A DNA stretch of 64,000 nucleotides from Methylococcus mesophilus (lineage in GTDB: Bacteria > Pseudomonadota > Gammaproteobacteria > Methylococcales > Methylococcaceae). The position numbers were made by a program, and so were the translations under genes. The first letter of the stretch is position 1; each line of letters starts with the position of its first letter. The stretch covers positions 4,099,501 through 4,163,500 of the forward strand of contig NZ_CP110921.1 of NCBI RefSeq assembly GCF_026247885.1, in the 5' to 3' direction. Below the pieces are notes generated by a model, which worked only from the letters and a program-made list of their open reading frames with translations, searched no databases and had not been told where the DNA came from. This document shows, piece by piece, positions 46,162 through 54,078 of the stretch.

Positions 46162-47948
46162 TGACGGCTAACGGTTTGCTGCAAATCTGCGTGTACCTCG
46201 GCGTGCTGCTGGCCCTGGCCAAGCCGCTCGGCAGTTACATGGCGGCGGTGTACGAGGGGAGGTCAGCGGCGGTGAGCTTGCTGGCGCCGGTCGAGCGCTT
46301 CATCTACCGCATCACCGGGGTCGATCCGGAGGCGGAAATGCGCTGGACCGGCTACGTCTTCGCCTTCCTGCTGTTCAATCTTTTGGGGGCATTGGCGGTT
46401 TATCTGCTGCAGCGGTCGCAGGGATTCCTGCCTTTGAATCCCCAGGGATTGCCGGGCGTCAGCCCGGACTCGTCGCTCAACACGGCGATCAGTTTCGCCA
46501 CCAACACCAACTGGCAGGGCTACGGCGGCGAGACGACCATGAGCTATCTCACCCAGATGCTGGGGCTGACGGTGCAGAACTTCGTGTCGGCCGCCAGTGG
46601 CATGGCGGTGCTGGTGGCGCTGATCCGAGGCTTCGTCCGCAAGAACGCCGACACCATCGGCAATTTCTGGGTCGACATGAGCCGCAGCACACTGTACATC
46701 CTGCTGCCCTTGTCCTTCATCCTGGCCTTGCTGCTGATCGGGCAGGGCGTGGTTCAAACCTTCGGTCCTTACCAGGGCGTTCCGCTGGTCGAAGCCACCG
46801 GTTACGACCAGCCGAAGCTGGACGACAGCGGCCAGCCCGTGGTCGATGCGAATGGCAGCCCGGTGACCGAGCACGTCACGGTCAGCGAGCAGACGCTGGC
46901 TTTGGGTCCGGCGGCATCGCAGGTCGCCATCAAGCAACTCGGCACCAACGGCGGCGGCTTCTTCAACGTGAATTCCTCCCATCCGTTCGAGAATCCGACG
47001 CCCTTCTCCAATTTCCTGGAGATGCTGGCGATCCTCGTGGTTTCCGGGGCGCTTTGCTACACCTTCGGGGTGATGGTCGGCGATACCCGGCAGGGCTGGG
47101 TGATCCTGGCGGCGATGACGCTGATCTTCGTCCCGCTGCTTTTCGCCACCGTCCTCTGCGAGCAGAGCGGCAATCCGGCCTTCGGCGTTCTGGGGCTCGA
47201 TCCGGCCGGCGGCAACATGGAGGGCAAGGAAACCCGCTTCGGCATCGTCAACTCCGCGCTGTGGGCGACGGCGACGACGGCGGCGTCCAACGGATCGGTC
47301 AACGCCATGCACGATTCCTTCACGCCGCTGGGCGGCCTGGTGCCGATGTGGCTGATGCAGCTGGGCGAGGTCGTCTTCGGCGGCGTGGGTTCCGGGCTGT
47401 ACGGGATGCTCGTGTTCGCCATCGTCGCGGTGTTCGTCGCCGGCCTCATGATCGGCCGCACTCCCGAATACCTGGGCAAGAAGATCGAGGCCTACGAGAT
47501 GAAGATGGCCGCCATCGTGATCCTGGTACCGCCCTTGGTCGTTCTGGGCGGGACGGCCATCGCCGTCATGGTCGACGCCGGCAAGGCCTCGGTCTTCAAT
47601 CCGGGCGCCCACGGTTTCAGCGAGATCCTTTACGCCTTCTCGTCCGCCGGCAACAACAACGGCAGCGCCTTCGGCGGGCTGTCGGCCAACACGCCTTTCT
47701 ACAACCTCATGCTGGGGCTGGCGATGTGGCTTTCGCGCTACTGGCTGGCGGTGCCGGTGCTGGCGATCGCCGGCGCCTTGGCCGCCAAGAAGTACGTGCC
47801 GCCGAGCGCAGGCACCTTGCCGACCCATACGCCGATGTTCGTGTGCCTGCTGATCAGCGTGGTCATGATCGTCGGCGCCTTGACCTTCATTCCGGCGCTG
47901 GCTCTTGGCCCCATCGTCGAACACCTCGCGATGACCGGCGCGTATTAA
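46161..47948 (+). CDS. kdpA: potassium-transporting ATPase subunit A
   Basis: A 595-aa channel-like subunit that selects and carries potassium into the high-affinity KdpFABC pump. Selectivity-filter-like loops are visible: [31 protein letters not shown] and [13 protein letters not shown]. About ten membrane helices are expected. Slightly longer than E. coli KdpA (557 aa), mainly because of an extracytoplasmic loop near residues 205-245. Second to last operon junction: kdpB starts 12 bp downstream. Confidence 0.97.
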   Translation: MTANGLLQICVYLGVLLALAKPLGSYMAAVYEGRSAAVSLLAPVERFIYRITGVDPEAEMRWTGYVFAFLLFNLLGALAVYLLQRSQGFLPLNPQGLPGVSPDSSLNTAISFATNTNWQGYGGETTMSYLTQMLGLTVQNFVSAASGMAVLVALIRGFVRKNADTIGNFWVDMSRSTLYILLPLSFILALLLIGQGVVQTFGPYQGVPLVEATGYDQPKLDDSGQPVVDANGSPVTEHVTVSEQTLALGPAASQVAIKQLGTNGGGFFNVNSSHPFENPTPFSNFLEMLAILVVSGALCYTFGVMVGDTRQGWVILAAMTLIFVPLLFATVLCEQSGNPAFGVLGLDPAGGNMEGKETRFGIVNSALWATATTAASNGSVNAMHDSFTPLGGLVPMWLMQLGEVVFGGVGSGLYGMLVFAIVAVFVAGLMIGRTPEYLGKKIEAYEMKMAAIVILVPPLVVLGGTAIAVMVDAGKASVFNPGAHGFSEILYAFSSAGNNNGSAFGGLSANTPFYNLMLGLAMWLSRYWLAVPVLAIAGALAAKKYVPPSAGTLPTHTPMFVCLLISVVMIVGALTFIPALALGPIVEHLAMTGAY

Positions 47949-47960
47949 GAGGAATCGTTC

Positions 47961-50033
47961 ATGACCCATCAAACCGCGAAACAAGGCCTGTTCGACCGCG
48001 AGATCCTGGCGGAGGCTTTGCTGGACTCGTTCCGCAAGCTGGCGCCGCAGACACAGTTGAAGAACCCGGTGATGTTCGTCGTCTACGTCGGCAGCCTGCT
48101 GACGACGGTGTTGTATGTTCAGTCCCTGGTCGGTCAGGGTGAGGCGCCTTCGGGGTTCATTCTGGCGATCACGCTCTGGCTCTGGTTCACCGTGTTGTTC
48201 GCCAATTTCGCCGAGGCGGTGGCGGAAGGGCGGGCTAAGGCCCAGGCCGCATCCCTGCGCAGCGCCAAGCGCGACGTCATGGCGAAAAAGCTGGACGAAC
48301 CGCGCTACGGCGCCAACTACAGCAAGGTCGCGGGGTCGAGCCTGCGCCGCGGCGATGTGGTGCTGATCGAAGCCGGCGATTTCATCCCCGGCGACGGCGA
48401 AGTGATCGAAGGCGTGGCCTCGGTCAACGAAAGCGCCATCACCGGAGAAAGCGCGCCGGTGATCCGCGAGTCAGGCGGCGACTTCAGCTCGGTCACCGGG
48501 GGCACGCGGGTGCTGTCGGACTGGCTGGTGGTGCGGATCACGGTCAATCCGGGCGAGGCCTTCCTCGACCGCATGATCGCCATGGTCGAAGGCGCCAAGC
48601 GCCAGAAGACCCCGAACGAGATCGCCCTGACCATCCTGCTGGTGGCGCTGACCCTGATCTTCCTGATGGCAACCGTGACCCTGCTGCCGTTTTCGATCTA
48701 CGGCGTGGAGACCTCCGGTTCCGGCCAGCCGATCACCATTACCGTGCTGGTGGCGCTCCTGGTGTGCCTGATTCCCACCACGATCGGCGGCCTGCTTTCG
48801 GCCATCGGCGTGGCCGGCATCGGCCGGATGATGCGCAAGAACGTGATCGCCACCTCGGGCCGGGCCGTGGAGGCGGCGGGTGACGTGGACGTGCTGCTGC
48901 TCGATAAGACCGGCACCATCACGCTGGGCAACCGCCAGGCCTCGGCCTTCCTGCCGCTGCAAGGGATCGGCCAGCAGGAACTGGCGGATGCCGCGCAATT
49001 GGCGTCGCTGGCGGACGAAACGCCGGAAGGCCGCAGCGTGGTCGTGCTGGCCAAGCAAAAGTACGGGCTCAGGGAGCGGGACGTGCAATCCTTGGGCGCC
49101 ACCTTCGTGCACTTCAGCGCCCAGACCCGGATGAGCGGTGTCAACCTGGAAGGGCGGCAGATCCGCAAGGGCGCGGCCGACGCCATCCGCGCCTATGTGG
49201 AAGAGCAGGGCGGCGCGTTCCCCGAGGAGGCGCAGAAGCTGGTCCACGACGTGGCGCGGCGCGGCAGCACCCCGCTGGTGGTGGCCGAGAGCGACCGTGC
49301 GCTGGGCGTGATCGAGCTGAAGGACATCGTCAAGGGCGGTATCAAGGAGCGTTTCGTCGAGCTGCGCCGGATGGGCATCAAGACTGTCATGATCACCGGC
49401 GACAACCCGCTGACCGCGGCCGCCATCGCCGCTGAAGCGGGCGTGGACGATTTCCTGGCGGAAGCGACGCCCGAGGCCAAGCTCAAGCTGATCCGCGGCT
49501 ACCAGGCCGAAGGCCGGCTGGTGGCGATGACCGGCGATGGCACCAACGACGCCCCGGCGCTGGCCCAGGCGGACGTCGCGGTGGCCATGAACAGCGGCAC
49601 CCAGGCAGCGAAGGAAGCCGGCAACATGGTGGACCTGGATTCCAATCCCACCAAGCTGATCGAGATCGTCGAGACCGGCAAGCAAATGCTGATGACCCGC
49701 GGCGCGCTCACCACTTTCAGCATTGCCAACGACGTGGCGAAATATTTCGCCATCATTCCCGCGGCGTTCGCGACCACTTATCCCGCGCTCAATGCCCTCA
49801 ACATCATGGGGCTTGCCACGCATGCCAGCGCCATTCTGTCCGCGGTGATCTTCAACGCCCTCATCATCGTCGTGCTCATCCCGCTGGCGCTGACCGGCGT
49901 GGCGTACCGGCCGGTCGGCGCTTCGGTGCTGTTGCGCAACAACCTGCTGATCTATGGCGTGGGCGGACTGATCGTGCCCTTCATCGGCATCAAGCTGATC
50001 GACCTGCTGCTCGTCGCCCTGGATCTCGTTTAG
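47961..50033 (+). CDS. kdpB: potassium-transporting P-type ATPase subunit B
   Basis: A 690-aa P-type ATPase that powers the pump. The phosphorylated Asp315 lies in [10 protein letters not shown]; the actuator motif is TGES (AITGESAPV), the nucleotide domain has [11 protein letters not shown] and the hinge has [21 protein letters not shown]. Length and order match E. coli KdpB (682 aa). Confidence 0.97.
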   Translation: MTHQTAKQGLFDREILAEALLDSFRKLAPQTQLKNPVMFVVYVGSLLTTVLYVQSLVGQGEAPSGFILAITLWLWFTVLFANFAEAVAEGRAKAQAASLRSAKRDVMAKKLDEPRYGANYSKVAGSSLRRGDVVLIEAGDFIPGDGEVIEGVASVNESAITGESAPVIRESGGDFSSVTGGTRVLSDWLVVRITVNPGEAFLDRMIAMVEGAKRQKTPNEIALTILLVALTLIFLMATVTLLPFSIYGVETSGSGQPITITVLVALLVCLIPTTIGGLLSAIGVAGIGRMMRKNVIATSGRAVEAAGDVDVLLLDKTGTITLGNRQASAFLPLQGIGQQELADAAQLASLADETPEGRSVVVLAKQKYGLRERDVQSLGATFVHFSAQTRMSGVNLEGRQIRKGAADAIRAYVEEQGGAFPEEAQKLVHDVARRGSTPLVVAESDRALGVIELKDIVKGGIKERFVELRRMGIKTVMITGDNPLTAAAIAAEAGVDDFLAEATPEAKLKLIRGYQAEGRLVAMTGDGTNDAPALAQADVAVAMNSGTQAAKEAGNMVDLDSNPTKLIEIVETGKQMLMTRGALTTFSIANDVAKYFAIIPAAFATTYPALNALNIMGLATHASAILSAVIFNALIIVVLIPLALTGVAYRPVGASVLLRNNLLIYGVGGLIVPFIGIKLIDLLLVALDLV

Positions 50034-50044
50034 AGGATGTCCCC

Positions 50045-50617
50045 ATGACTACGCACTTCAAACCCGCTCTGCTCATGCTTCTGGTATGGACCGCGATTAC
50101 CGGCATCGCCTACCCCGTGCTGGTGACCCATCTGGGGCAACTGCTGTTTCCCCGCCAGGCCAACGGCAGTCTGATCGAAAAGGACGGAAAACCGCTGGGC
50201 TCGGCACTTGTCGGCCAGCTCTTCGGCGACCCGAAATATTTCTGGAGCCGCCCGTCCGCGACCGCACCGCACGCCTATAACGCCGGGGCCTCCAGCGGTT
50301 CCAATCAGGGGCCCACCAACCCGGCGCTGGCCGAAGCCATCAAGGGACGCGTCCGGGCCCTGAGGGACGCCGATCCCGGCAACCCGGCGCCGGTGCCCGC
50401 CGATCTGGTCACGGCCTCAGGCAGCGGCCTGGACCCGCATATCAGCCCGGCAGCCGCCGCTTACCAGGTGGCGCGCGTCGCCAGGGTCCGAAATTTGGCG
50501 GAAACGAAGCTCAGGGAACTGGTTGCGCAGCACACCGAAGGCCGCCAGTTCGGGTTTCTGGGCGAGCCGCGGGTGAACGTCCTGATGCTCAACCTGGCGC
50601 TGGATGCGGCGGAGTGA
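50045..50617 (+). CDS. kdpC: potassium-transporting ATPase subunit C
   Basis: A 190-aa subunit with one N-terminal helix ([22 protein letters not shown]) and a periplasmic domain with family signatures [51 protein letters not shown] and [15 protein letters not shown]. It is the last gene of kdpFABC. kdpD does not follow directly as in E. coli but begins 3.5 kb downstream. Confidence 0.97.
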   Translation: MTTHFKPALLMLLVWTAITGIAYPVLVTHLGQLLFPRQANGSLIEKDGKPLGSALVGQLFGDPKYFWSRPSATAPHAYNAGASSGSNQGPTNPALAEAIKGRVRALRDADPGNPAPVPADLVTASGSGLDPHISPAAAAYQVARVARVRNLAETKLRELVAQHTEGRQFGFLGEPRVNVLMLNLALDAAE

Positions 50618-50692
50618 TGAGCGTCGAAAGGCTGGTCCTGGATACGTGCTGGTCTCCTGCTTGATGATCTGGTGACGCCTTTGCGGTCAGGA

Positions 50693-51103
50693 TCATCCGG
50701 CAGCGCCGGCTTCGAGCGAGACGATGTACCGCAGCACGTCCTCCGTTCGTCCTTCCGACACCAGTTGCTCGGCGGTCTTGTAGCCGAAAGTCGAGAGCGG
50801 CTCGTTGCGATACCAGAACAAGGTGCGATTCACGTCTCCGGAAATGTCGGTACTGGCCTTGATGACTCTCAAAGCTTCGCGCAGAAACCGCTGCACCCCC
50901 TGCGACGTGGGTGCGCGGCTGATGGTGTTGCGGTGGACATGCGCTTGATCCGCCAGCGTTTGAAGGTCTATGTTCAGGGCTTGACTGAAGCGTTTCGGCG
51001 ACAGAGCCGGACCGGGCATGTCCTGGTCGCGCAGCGATTCGACAAAGTGGTCGTAATTTTTTCCGGGGGCTTGCGGAGCCTCGGCGGCAGGGGAAGCGGT
51101 CAT
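50693..51103 (-). CDS. DUF2384 / MbcA-ParS-Xre type antitoxin-like protein
   Basis: A 136-aa protein. The N-terminal half has a helix-turn-helix-like part (LNIDLQTLADQAHVHRNTI), and the C-terminal half is the toxin-binding domain (NRTLFWYRNEPLSTFGYKTAEQLVSEGRTEDVLRYI). Such antitoxins normally pair with a RES- or MbcT-type toxin gene downstream; here downstream is the kdpC end, so it is solitary. It may be an orphan antitoxin or a regulator. The 51104-51339 stretch upstream holds its promoter region and no gene I can see. Confidence 0.8.
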   Translation of the reverse strand: MTASPAAEAPQAPGKNYDHFVESLRDQDMPGPALSPKRFSQALNIDLQTLADQAHVHRNTISRAPTSQGVQRFLREALRVIKASTDISGDVNRTLFWYRNEPLSTFGYKTAEQLVSEGRTEDVLRYIVSLEAGAAG

Positions 51104-51339
51104 GAGTGGACCTCAGGCGTGGAATGCACGAATTTTACACTAAATATGCACTTTATTTGCCTGCTGCCTTTACCCGAATAGGATAGAGGCTTGGGACGGG
51201 GCTTGCTCGACGGGTAGGCGTGGCAGGAGAATCGGCATTTGAGGTTGTGGCGGCCCAGCCGTGCCGACGACAACGGTTCCAATCCAGATTAGGCAGAATC
51301 TATATTAGTGCTCTAATTAGCGATTCTATTTAGTAACAA

Positions 51340-51346
51340 GTTAGGC
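51340..51346 (+). other. integron-type core site (GTTAGGC), left edge of the cassette array
   Basis: AACAAGTTAGGCAGC contains the 7-bp recombination core GTTAGGC and resembles the end of attI1 (AACAAAGTTAGGCATC). It lies 20 bp before the first cassette frame. Whether it is an attI or a decayed attC cannot be told; no matching left arm is clear. Confidence 0.5.
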
Positions 51347-51366
51347 AGCGAAGTAGTCGAGAGTAT

Positions 51367-51816
51367 ATGTATACCGAGAGGAACACAGATGACAGCATTC
51401 AAAGCAAACCAATTGCACCGCGAGGAAGCACCGCAACACATCCAATGGCGCACTACGCTGGAAAGAGAAACTTTCTCGTTGATGTTGCGGCATTTCAAGG
51501 CTCAAGCGGCTCACCTGTGTTCAGCTACGAAGCCCCTATGTTCAGGCAGCCTGATGGTTCATTCACGCCCGGAACCAAGGTAAATTTCATTGGGGTTGTG
51601 TGGGGCGTCATTGAGCGCACCGTGGCAGGCAAGCTTCAAGCAGTTGAAATTCCTTCCGCTTTAGAGCATGTGCCTGTTCTCCAAACTTCGCTAAACCTGG
51701 CTATCGCTCTGCACTCGGATGCCGTGAAATATCTCGATGAAAACATTTTCCCAGGCATCAACGCAACGCGTGGAAATGCAGCCGCGCAAAGGGCCAAGGG
51801 CCAATCCGCTGCCTAA
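51367..51816 (+). pseudogene. truncated trypsin-like serine protease (cassette 1)
   Basis: The 149-codon frame encodes only the second half of a trypsin-like peptidase: TATHPMAHYAGKRNFLVD, then AAFQGSSGSPVFSYE with the catalytic Ser in GSSGSP, and FIGVVWGVIERTV. The His and Asp of the triad, expected before this part, are missing, and an in-frame stop lies at 51334. It is therefore an incomplete gene, probably cut when the cassette formed. Its stop codon is inside the attC site that follows, as is usual for cassette genes. Confidence 0.65.
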
Positions 51817-51927
51817 CTGGGCGTTCAGCGCGGGTGCCACTACAGGCCATGCCTTCGGCATTTTCATGGCCTGTAGTCGTGGCCTCCGCGCTTTGCGCTC
51901 CGGCGCAGGTTAACTAGGGCGCTAGGC
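51811..51927 (+). repeat. attC site 1 (117 bp)
   Basis: Left arm GCCTAAC-TGGGC-GTTCAGC and right arm GTTAACTAGGGC-GCTAGGC are imperfect inverted copies. The middle is a long palindrome (CCACTACAGGCCATG / CATGGCCTGTAGTCGTGG). The right core is GCTAGGC, one base off the GTTRRRY consensus. It separates the protease fragment from brnT. Confidence 0.75.
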
Positions 51928-51948
51928 GTTTCGAAGGAGATTTGCATA

Positions 51949-52227
51949 GTGGAATTCGAGTGGGACCAGGACAAGGCGACGAAAAATGAAAAGAAACACG
52001 GAATTACCTTCGTCGAGGCGACAACTGTGTTCGGCGATCCGCTGGAATTGACTATCTCAGACCCAGATCATTCTGCGGGAGAATATCGTTTCCTCAGCAT
52101 TGGTCGATCTAACCTCGGGAATTTGTTGGTGGTCTCCTACACTGAGAGGCTTCAGAGCCACATCCGCATTATCAGCGCCCGTAAAGCAACAAAGCAGGAA
52201 CAGAAATATTATGAGCAAAACCACTGA
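51949..52227 (+). CDS. brnT: BrnT-family ribonuclease toxin
   Basis: A 92-aa toxin of the BrnT family (RelE-like fold): MEFEWDQDKATKNEKKHGITFVEA, then FGDPLELTISDPDHSAGEYRFLSIG and IRIISARKATKQEQKYYEQ. The start is GTG with AAGGAG 9 bp upstream. BrnT slows growth by cutting RNA and is neutralised by BrnA, whose gene overlaps its end by 17 bp. The pair lies between two attC sites, i.e. it is a gene cassette. Confidence 0.92.
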   Translation: MEFEWDQDKATKNEKKHGITFVEATTVFGDPLELTISDPDHSAGEYRFLSIGRSNLGNLLVVSYTERLQSHIRIISARKATKQEQKYYEQNH

Positions 52228-52447
52228 ATCCGATGAAATGAAGCCTGAATATGACTTTTCAGGCGGTGTCCGTGGAAAACATTATCGCGCCTATCAGCAA
52301 GGCACAAATATCGTCCTTCTTGACCCCGATATTGCCGAGGTATTCAGGGATTCGGAAGCGGTAAATCATGCACTACGAATGCTTATAGAGTTGGCAGGAA
52401 ATGAACTGAGGAGAAGCCTAACAAAGGGCTCAAGCGGACGCTCGTAA
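52211..52447 (+). CDS. brnA: BrnA-family antitoxin
   Basis: A 78-aa antitoxin: KPEYDFSGGVRGKHYRAYQQ, then IVLLDPDIAEVFRDSEAVNHALRMLIELA, a ribbon-helix-helix type DNA-binding part. It binds BrnT and represses the operon. The start codon overlaps the brnT end, so translation is coupled. The last codons and the stop (52445) lie inside the following attC site, so the C-terminal tail (LTKGSSGRS) is read from recombination-site DNA. Confidence 0.88.
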   Translation: MSKTTESDEMKPEYDFSGGVRGKHYRAYQQGTNIVLLDPDIAEVFRDSEAVNHALRMLIELAGNELRRSLTKGSSGRS

Positions 52448-52476
52448 CCTCGCGCCGCGTAGCCCAACCGTTGGGC
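52416..52476 (+). repeat. attC site 2 (61 bp)
   Basis: A classical 59-base-element layout: GCCTAACAAAGGGCTCAAGC at the left and TAGCCCAACCGTTGGGC at the right, forming inverted arms with cores GCCTAAC and GTTGGGC. It closes the brnTA cassette. The next 160 bp (to 52639) have no gene I can see apart from an AT-rich promoter-like stretch. Confidence 0.85.
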
Positions 52477-52639
52477 ATCACAAAAAAGATGTCCACACAC
52501 TTAATCTGAAACTTCTTCAAAATCCGGGGATCCAATCAGCGCAAAATTTACAGATTTTTTACCCTGGTTTCGGCTATTTTTATGCCGGTCTTAGGAGCGA
52601 TGGGCTAAGGTGTCGCTCTTTCCAACTACCGTAAAGCTC

Positions 52640-52996
52640 ATGTCAGATCGAAGTTATCTCGGGATCGTTGCTACCGAAAACAACGAATGGATCGTCGTCA
52701 ACCAGGTGCAGGGGGAGATGCGTTGGTCCGCGAAGTTCGACAACACCTCCGAAGGCCTGGAATCTCTGGCAAAATTCATCAGCGATCGCTGTCAGAGGCC
52801 GAAAATATGCGTGAAATCGACGAACTCTCTGGGGCTGCACCTGATTCTGCATATCAGTTCCGTCACGGACATCGAGGTGTTGCTGATGTCGGAGGCGGGT
52901 TTGCGGGTCCATCAGGGGTGGCTGCCGGACCTGCCGGCGCGGACGGCTACGCCGCAGGCCGAGATCCTGGCGCGCTGCGCGGAGCGTTTGATCTGA
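52640..52996 (+). CDS. unknown protein before corA
   Basis: A 118-aa soluble protein that begins MSDRSYLGIVATENNEWIVV and continues with a helix (GLESLAKFISDRCQ) and beta segments (LHLILHISSVTDIEVLLM). The strand order slightly resembles an RNase H-like fold such as the front of IS110-type transposases, but the acidic catalytic residues are absent, so that link is weak. A GTG at 52610 is an alternative start. It ends 24 bp before corA and is probably co-transcribed with it. Confidence 0.6.
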   Translation: MSDRSYLGIVATENNEWIVVNQVQGEMRWSAKFDNTSEGLESLAKFISDRCQRPKICVKSTNSLGLHLILHISSVTDIEVLLMSEAGLRVHQGWLPDLPARTATPQAEILARCAERLI

Positions 52997-53019
52997 GTTC
53001 GGCGGGCGATTCGGCGGCG

Positions 53020-53985
53020 ATGGTGGTGAATTGCATCGCCTACAAGCAGGGGCGGCGGGTCGGTGAGATCGCCATCGACGACATCAGCGAGATACTGAAA
53101 CAGGACGGCACCTTCGTCTGGCTGGGCCTGCGTGAGCCGGAGACGGGCATGCTGGGAAAAATCCAGCAGGAATTCGGTCTGCACGAGCTGGCAATTGAGG
53201 ACGCCTGTTCGGCGCATCAGCGCCCGAAACTGGAAGAGTACGGTGAATCGCTGTTCCTGGTGCTGCAGACCGCTCAACTGGTGGACGACGCCGTCCAGTT
53301 CGGCGAGACCCATTTGTTCATCGGCCCGCGTTTCCTGGTTTCGATCCGGCATGGGTCGCCGTTCAGTTATCAGAAGGTGCGGGAGCGCTGCGAAAATCTG
53401 CCCCGCTCGCTTGCCGTGGGTCCGGGCTTTGCGGTGTACGCCATCATGGATTTCATCGTCGACGGCTACGGCCCCGTCGTGGACGGACTGCAGGAACGGT
53501 TCGAACGTCTGGAGGGAGACGTCTTCAACCACCAGTTCAGCCGCCGGACTCAGGAGCAGCTTTATACGCTGAAACGCGAACTACTGATGGTGCGAGGTGC
53601 GGCGGAACCGCTGCTCGACATCTGCAGCCAGTTGACGCGTTTCCATGCGGACCTGTTTCCCAAGGAGATGCGGTTCTATTTCCGGGACATTTCCGACCAC
53701 GTCAAACGCATCGACCAGGCCGTCGACCGGATGCGGGAGATGCTGACATCGGCCATGCAGGTGCACCTGACGCTGGTCACGGTGCGCCAGAACGAAGTGG
53801 TAAAGCGTTTGGCCGGCTGGGGCGCCATTCTCGCGGTTCCCACCATGGTGTTCAGCCTTTACGGGGTCAATTTCAAATATATGCCCGAGCTGGAGTGGGA
53901 ATACAGCTATCCCACCATGCTGGCCGTCGTCACCCTGGGTTGCGCGATTCTGTACCGGAGGCTGAAAAATGCGCGCTGGTTGTGA
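53020..53985 (+). CDS. CorA-family divalent metal transporter with GVN motif
   Basis: A 321-aa inner-membrane protein. The long N-terminal cytoplasmic part has the CorA pattern (AIEDACSAHQRPKLEEYGESLFLVL, then TYTLKRELLMVRGAAEPL-like helices), and two helices at the C-terminus flank the signature YGVNFKYMPEL. In CorA this motif is YGMN, with GMN strictly kept in most magnesium channels; here it is GVN, which is nearer to ZntB-like GIN variants. So the ion may not be magnesium. Gene symbol is left empty for that reason. kdpD starts 93 bp downstream on the same strand. Confidence 0.85.
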   Translation: MVVNCIAYKQGRRVGEIAIDDISEILKQDGTFVWLGLREPETGMLGKIQQEFGLHELAIEDACSAHQRPKLEEYGESLFLVLQTAQLVDDAVQFGETHLFIGPRFLVSIRHGSPFSYQKVRERCENLPRSLAVGPGFAVYAIMDFIVDGYGPVVDGLQERFERLEGDVFNHQFSRRTQEQLYTLKRELLMVRGAAEPLLDICSQLTRFHADLFPKEMRFYFRDISDHVKRIDQAVDRMREMLTSAMQVHLTLVTVRQNEVVKRLAGWGAILAVPTMVFSLYGVNFKYMPELEWEYSYPTMLAVVTLGCAILYRRLKNARWL

Positions 53986-54078
53986 CGTTGCAGGGCGGAA
54001 TTGCGGCGGGCCTATGAGGGCGGCGTCGGGTATGCCCGGAATGCGGGCCGCCAACCGGTGCCGGGGATAGCGCCGCCG

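Noticed and set aside
51104-52640. Integron integrase gene
   Set aside because: No tyrosine recombinase motif was found on either strand in or near the cassette array.
52640-52996. Transposase fragment (IS110-like)
   Set aside because: The opening YLGIVATENNEWIVV is only loosely similar and the acidic active-site residues are missing; no inverted ends or direct repeats flank it.
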